Assembly: GCA_050942825.1 (NCBI GenBank)
Contig: JBMNOA010000019.1
Location: 1 to 31,876, forward strand
DNA: 31,876 nt
Direction of reading: 5' to 3'
Source of the DNA: CAYRML01 sp050942825
GTDB taxonomy: Bacteria; Bacillota; Dehalobacteriia; UBA4068
Shown here: positions 28,615 to 31,876 of the stretch, piece after piece
How the letters are laid out: the number at the start of each line of letters is the position of its first letter
Position numbering within the stretch: the stretch's first letter is position 1
Notes under the pieces: generated by a model
Database searches by the model: none
The model's input: the letters and a program-made list of their open reading frames with translations, nothing else
What the model was told of the DNA's origin: nothing
Program-made: the position numbers and the translations under genes

Positions 28615-29493
28615 ATGAAAAAAATTCTGGTATTGGTTTTGGCTGCTGCATTCTGTCTAGCTCTTTTTGCCGGTTGCGGTGCTACAGGAGAGCAGGATGT
28701 TGGGGGGCAAAGCAAAGGCACGGTTAAGCTGGGATATGTTAATTGGGCTGAAGGTATTGCCATGACTAATCTGGCAGCAGCTGTTTTGGAAGATAAAATG
28801 GGTTATGATGTGGAGCTGACTATGGCTGATGTAGCTCCGGTGTTCACATCGCTGGCCAGCGGCAATACAGATGTTTTTATGGATGTATGGCTTCCCGTCA
28901 CACATAAGGATTATTTGGATCAATACGGTGATCAATTGGTAGACCTGGGTATCAGCTATAAAAATGCTCTGATTGGGCTGGTAGTTCCTTCATATGTGGA
29001 GATAGACAGCATCGAGGAGCTAAATGATAACAAGGATCTATTTAACGGTCAAATCATCGGTATCGACTCCGGTGCCGGATTGATGAAAGCGACCGAAAAG
29101 GCAATCGAGCAATATGGCTTGGATTATACCTTGGTCTCCGGCAGCGGTCCTACCATGACTGCCGCTTTGAAAAAGGCTATCGATGCCAATCAACCCATTG
29201 TGGTCACAGGTTGGACACCGCATTGGAAATTTGCCCGTTGGGATTTGAAAGTTCTTGAGGATCCCAAAAAGATTTTTGGCGATAAGGAAAATATCCATAT
29301 CATGAGCAGGATCGGTTTGGAAGATGATATGCCGGAAGTTGTAGAATTCCTCAAAAACTTCAAAATGACCGATAGTGAGCTGGGTGATTTGATGGGTGCT
29401 ATCGATGATAGCGATAAAGAACCTTTGGAAACAGCCAGAGAATGGATGAATGCCAACGCTGATTTGATCAATTCATGGTTACCCGCAAAATAA
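28615..29493 (+). CDS. opuAC: Glycine betaine-binding lipoprotein
   Basis: This protein of about 292 residues is the extracellular substrate-binding lipoprotein of the transporter. The signal peptide (MKKILVLVLAAAFCLALFAG) ends in the lipobox FAGC, giving a lipid-anchored Cys. OpuAC-type motifs that supply the aromatic cage are LGYVNWAEGIAMTNLAA, then DVFMDVWLPVTHKDYLDQYG and VTGWTPHWKFARWDLKVLED. A GTG six bases upstream is also in frame, but the signal peptide favours ATG 28615. GAAAGGATG precedes it. It is the third gene of the operon, 78 bp after the permease, and a terminator follows at 29531. Complete. Confidence 0.95.
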   Translation: MKKILVLVLAAAFCLALFAGCGATGEQDVGGQSKGTVKLGYVNWAEGIAMTNLAAAVLEDKMGYDVELTMADVAPVFTSLASGNTDVFMDVWLPVTHKDYLDQYGDQLVDLGISYKNALIGLVVPSYVEIDSIEELNDNKDLFNGQIIGIDSGAGLMKATEKAIEQYGLDYTLVSGSGPTMTAALKKAIDANQPIVVTGWTPHWKFARWDLKVLEDPKKIFGDKENIHIMSRIGLEDDMPEVVEFLKNFKMTDSELGDLMGAIDDSDKEPLETAREWMNANADLINSWLPAK

Positions 29494-29530
29494 GTCAAAT
29501 AAGGCTTTATACTAAAGCATGATACAAGTA

Positions 29531-29581
29531 AAAACCATTGTTCTGCCATACGCAAAAAGATGACAAAACGATGGTTTTTTT
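29531..29581 (+). terminator. Terminator of the betaine transporter operon
   Basis: AAAACCATTGTT (29531-29542) pairs with AACGATGGTTTT (29567-29578, one G-U). The loop is long and a T8 run follows. Confidence 0.75.
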
Positions 29582-29676
29582 GTAGTTTTATATGATTTTT
29601 GTTAAAGAAACGGCAAGCATTTTCTACAAGGTTCGACATCATTTTTGGCGTTATTTAGCATGATGATAGTTTTTGC

Positions 29677-29692
29677 TACTATTTTAATAGTA
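29677..29692. promoter_or_regulatory. 16-bp palindrome
   Basis: TACTATT and AATAGTA flank a central TT. It is a likely protein-binding dyad in the 463-bp space between the transporter operon and the secreted-protein gene, whose rest is AT-rich. Confidence 0.4.
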
Positions 29693-29744
29693 AATGTATG
29701 GACTTTTCTATGCTTTATATGCTATTATTAAAAAAAGGAAATTT

Positions 29745-29846
29745 ATGGATAAAACTTTAAATATGGAATATATATCATTTGATAGTCGGTCTTTAATTAA
29801 CATACCAGCCGTTTATTACCGATTACATATTTTGACAATGAGATGA
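29745..29846 (+). CDS. Possible 33-residue small ORF
   Basis: An ATG preceded by AAAGGAAA at good distance opens 33 codons (MDKTLNMEYISFDSRSLINI, then PAVYYRLHILTMR). No family is recognised. It has no signal peptide. It lies upstream of the dyad promoter at 29898 and may be a chance ORF in AT-rich DNA. Confidence 0.25.
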   Translation: MDKTLNMEYISFDSRSLINIPAVYYRLHILTMR

Positions 29847-29897
29847 AATTTTTTTATCTAACCAGAAACTTTGACCGGTTGTTTGCCGTCTCTTAAA

Positions 29898-29935
29898 TAG
29901 TACTATGCCAAGTATTGGCAAACTACTAGTATAAA
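29898..29935 (+). promoter_or_regulatory. 31-bp two-tier dyad operator and -10 box
   Basis: The arms TAGTA and TGCCAA on the left are mirrored by TTGGCA and TACTA on the right: TAGTA-N3-TGCCAA-GTA-TTGGCA-N3-TACTA, 29898-29928. TATAAA begins two bases later (29930-29935). The dyad covers the whole -35 region, and no consensus -35 exists. This suggests an activator- or repressor-controlled promoter for the secreted protein at 29957. AGGGGGAA is the ribosome site. Confidence 0.65.
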
Positions 29936-29956
29936 ATATTTTTAGGGGGAATACAG

Positions 29957-31729
29957 ATGAAGATGAGAAAACTAGCAGTACTATTGGTGATCGTTGCATT
30001 TGCTCTAATGGCCTTTACTGTACAGGCTGTTGCAGCCGATACCACATCTCCTATGGCAACCAAGATCGAGCTTTATAAATCGGGAGCCTCCGCGCCTTTC
30101 CGTACCCTGGATGCTGATGCCTTAGAGGGCTATTATGACGATGAATCCGGGGAATATGATATCGACGACCTTTATGTGCCCGCCAGTGCCAAAATTACTG
30201 TCAAAGTTACAACTGATGAATCAATAAAAAGAGTCTATATCGACTCCAAACAAGCCGACAAAGAAAGTTCCAGAGTCTTTTCTTACACCATTACCGCTCC
30301 CAGAGTAGATATAGATGATGATTTCCTGATCGAGCTGGGCGGCAAAGGTTCAGATTCCGAGAAAACCTATAAAGTGACTTGGAAAGGTACCAATGATAGC
30401 GCTGATTTGTCCAGACTGTCCTTAAAAGCAGAAAACGGCAGCAAGAAATCAGTCAGCCTCTATCCTTCTTTTTCCAAGAATTATTATGGCGAATATTTTG
30501 CCTTGATCCCTTATAATAGCTCCGGCTATGACACATTGATTTTTGATATAGCTGCTTCCAGCGGTGCTGATATAACCATCAACGGCGATTCTATCGACGG
30601 AAACAAAGACACTGCCTACGAATACGACTTGGATGGGGATGATGAGGTCATTACCATCACCGTAGAAAATGGTGATATGACCAGAGAATATACACTCAAT
30701 GTCTATCATTCCAATGACAACTCCAAAGACTGCGAACTGGATGATCTTTTTCTGGAAGCTGATGGAGATGATGTAAAACTCAGCCCCAAATTCAAATCCG
30801 GCACCACCTCTTATACGGCCAGTGTCGATGAAGATGTAGAGGAGGCCACTATAGGCTTTGAGGCTGAAGATGATTATTGCAAAGTCCTGGTCAGATTAAA
30901 CGATTCTGCAGTTGTTTGTGAGTATGAGGACGAAGTCTATGTGGAATTGGAAGAAGGCAAAAATGAGATCGAGATCACAGTATTTGCCGGCAATTATTCC
31001 ACCACCGAAACATATACCGTTAATCTCTACAGAGGCGAAAGCGATAACAATTATCTCTCCGGGCTGGCTTTGAAAAGCAGCTCCGGCGCCAATATCAGCA
31101 TTAACCCTAATTTCAGTGAAACCACTACCACTTATACAGCCAATGTGGCCAACAGCGTCAACCAAATAGCTGCTAAAGCTATCCTGCAAGACAGCGAAGC
31201 CACATTGAGGATCAATAGTGCTACCGTCAATGATGACACCTGGAGCAATTATATCTCCTTGAACGAGGGCGTCAATACCATAAAATTTGCAGTAACAGCC
31301 CAAGACGGTACCATCAGGACATATCAAGTCAATGTCACGAGAGAAGCCTCACCGAAAAAGAATCTTAGCCTTTATATCGGCAAAAATACTGCCTATGTGG
31401 GGAGCTCCGCGGTAGTTTTGGATGCCGCTCCCTTCCTATATAAATATGGTGTCAATAATTACACCATGGTTCCCATCCGCTTCATCGGCGAACAAGGCTT
31501 GGGTGCCAATGTCCATTGGAATTCTGTCACCAAGAGTGTCTCTATCTCCAAAGGCGGCACCACCATCAATATGACTTTGGGTAAGGCCAATCCCGCAATC
31601 GGCTTAGACTGCCCGCCCATGATCAAAAATAACCGCACTTTTGTACCCATCCGTTATGTGGCCACCCAACTCGATTGCATCGTTAATTATACCGGTATCG
31701 ATCAACCCATCACCATCAATCCTAGATAA
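29957..31729 (+). CDS. Secreted protein: three cadherin-like beta-sandwich repeats plus copper-amine-oxidase-like domain
   Basis: This 590-residue protein has a signal peptide (MKMRKLAVLLVIVAFALMAF, cleavage after about residue 27, AVAA). An N-terminal beta region (30-135) is followed by three cadherin-like beta-sandwich (PF12733-type) domains at about 137-240 (ADLSRLSLKAENG...), 255-358 (ELDDLFLEADGDD...) and 365-463 (NYLSGLALKSSSGANISINP...). Each ends in the family's YTLNV, YTVNL or YQVNV strand. The C-terminus (about 468-590) is a copper-amine-oxidase N-domain-like module (YTMVPIRFIGEQGLGANVHW, RTFVPIRYVATQLD), which in Clostridia is a common surface module rather than an enzyme. The first half is Asp/Glu-rich. 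It is probably cell-envelope associated. Monocistronic. Confidence 0.88.
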   Translation: MKMRKLAVLLVIVAFALMAFTVQAVAADTTSPMATKIELYKSGASAPFRTLDADALEGYYDDESGEYDIDDLYVPASAKITVKVTTDESIKRVYIDSKQADKESSRVFSYTITAPRVDIDDDFLIELGGKGSDSEKTYKVTWKGTNDSADLSRLSLKAENGSKKSVSLYPSFSKNYYGEYFALIPYNSSGYDTLIFDIAASSGADITINGDSIDGNKDTAYEYDLDGDDEVITITVENGDMTREYTLNVYHSNDNSKDCELDDLFLEADGDDVKLSPKFKSGTTSYTASVDEDVEEATIGFEAEDDYCKVLVRLNDSAVVCEYEDEVYVELEEGKNEIEITVFAGNYSTTETYTVNLYRGESDNNYLSGLALKSSSGANISINPNFSETTTTYTANVANSVNQIAAKAILQDSEATLRINSATVNDDTWSNYISLNEGVNTIKFAVTAQDGTIRTYQVNVTREASPKKNLSLYIGKNTAYVGSSAVVLDAAPFLYKYGVNNYTMVPIRFIGEQGLGANVHWNSVTKSVSISKGGTTINMTLGKANPAIGLDCPPMIKNNRTFVPIRYVATQLDCIVNYTGIDQPITINPR

Positions 31730-31760
31730 TATCTGTAAAGAAAAGTAAACAAAATAGCAC

Positions 31761-31796
31761 TTTCCCCGACCCACTGCTTTTTATGGGTCGGGGAAA
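31761..31796 (+). terminator. Strong hairpin after the secreted-protein gene
   Basis: A 13-bp perfect stem, TTTCCCCGACCCA with TGGGTCGGGGAAA, has a 10-base loop. The stem is GC-rich but the downstream A/T mix lacks a T-run, so it is an imperfect terminator or mRNA-end protector. Confidence 0.6.
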
Positions 31797-31876
31797 ATGC
31801 ATACTAAAACAAACAAAATATACAGAAAATTCTGAGCAAAAAGCCATAATGAGATATACAAACTATCTACTATTAT

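Overview
The window looks like a chromosomal segment of a low-to-mid GC Firmicute, most likely of the class Clostridia. The grounds are strong AGGAGG-type ribosome binding sites, a PBSX/Clostridium-type phage tail module, a BusR-OpuA osmolyte locus, a secreted protein ending in a copper-amine-oxidase-like domain, and a small protein resembling the clostridial CPC_1213 family. No rRNA, tRNA, CRISPR array or insertion sequence was seen, and no genus can be named from the sequence alone.

Layout. 1-3890: a GC-rich 39-bp tandem repeat at the left edge, an OmpR-type two-component system, a VanZ-like membrane protein and a bidirectional terminator. 3904-4824: an amidohydrolase on the minus strand, whose promoter appears to share a -35 region with a divergent ~80-nt structured RNA candidate (4928-5010). 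5033-5770: a G-quadruplex motif followed by a purine-rich ~240-bp tandem repeat. 5910-24521: a heavily eroded prophage. It holds a first lysis pair (small membrane protein and M23 endolysin), duplicated MuF-C remnants, a host-like pair (small protein and HD protein), a minus-strand S24 repressor, a Cro-like gene, Hsp20, a chimeric Zn-ribbon/portal ORF, scaffold, P22-type coat and two connectors. A lipoprotein cassette lies where sheath, tube and tail-chaperone genes are expected. Then come tape measure, XkdP/Q/R/S/T-like baseplate genes, a DUF2313 protein, a glycine-rich fibre, and broken holin and lysin genes. 24891-25355: a pyridoxamine-phosphate-oxidase-fold protein. 25584-29493: a BusR-like regulator with a three-gene glycine betaine ABC transporter. 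29957-31729: a secreted cadherin-like/copper-amine-oxidase-like protein behind a striking 31-bp dyad.

How it fits together. The prophage cannot package or build a contractile tail as it stands. Terminases and the N-terminal part of the portal are absent, sheath and tube are absent, and baseplate J, the XkdQ-M23 join, the small fibre-associated gene, the holin and one lysin are broken. The repressor has arginine where the S24 autoproteolysis lysine should be, so it is probably not SOS-inducible. Most breaks look like single-base losses, so either decay or uncorrected sequencing indels could explain them; the large deletions and chimeric joins cannot be base-calling errors.

The flanking host operons are intact. 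BusR homologues bind c-di-AMP and repress glycine betaine uptake, so 25584-29493 is read as an osmotic-stress module. The RR/HK/VanZ set resembles cell-envelope or glycopeptide sensing, but no vanHAX-like genes are visible here. The observations I consider most worth testing are the repressor substitution, the Zn-ribbon/portal fusion, the duplicated MuF-C tail, the structured RNA at 4928, the internal start before the lysin wall-binding domain, and the dyad at 29898.
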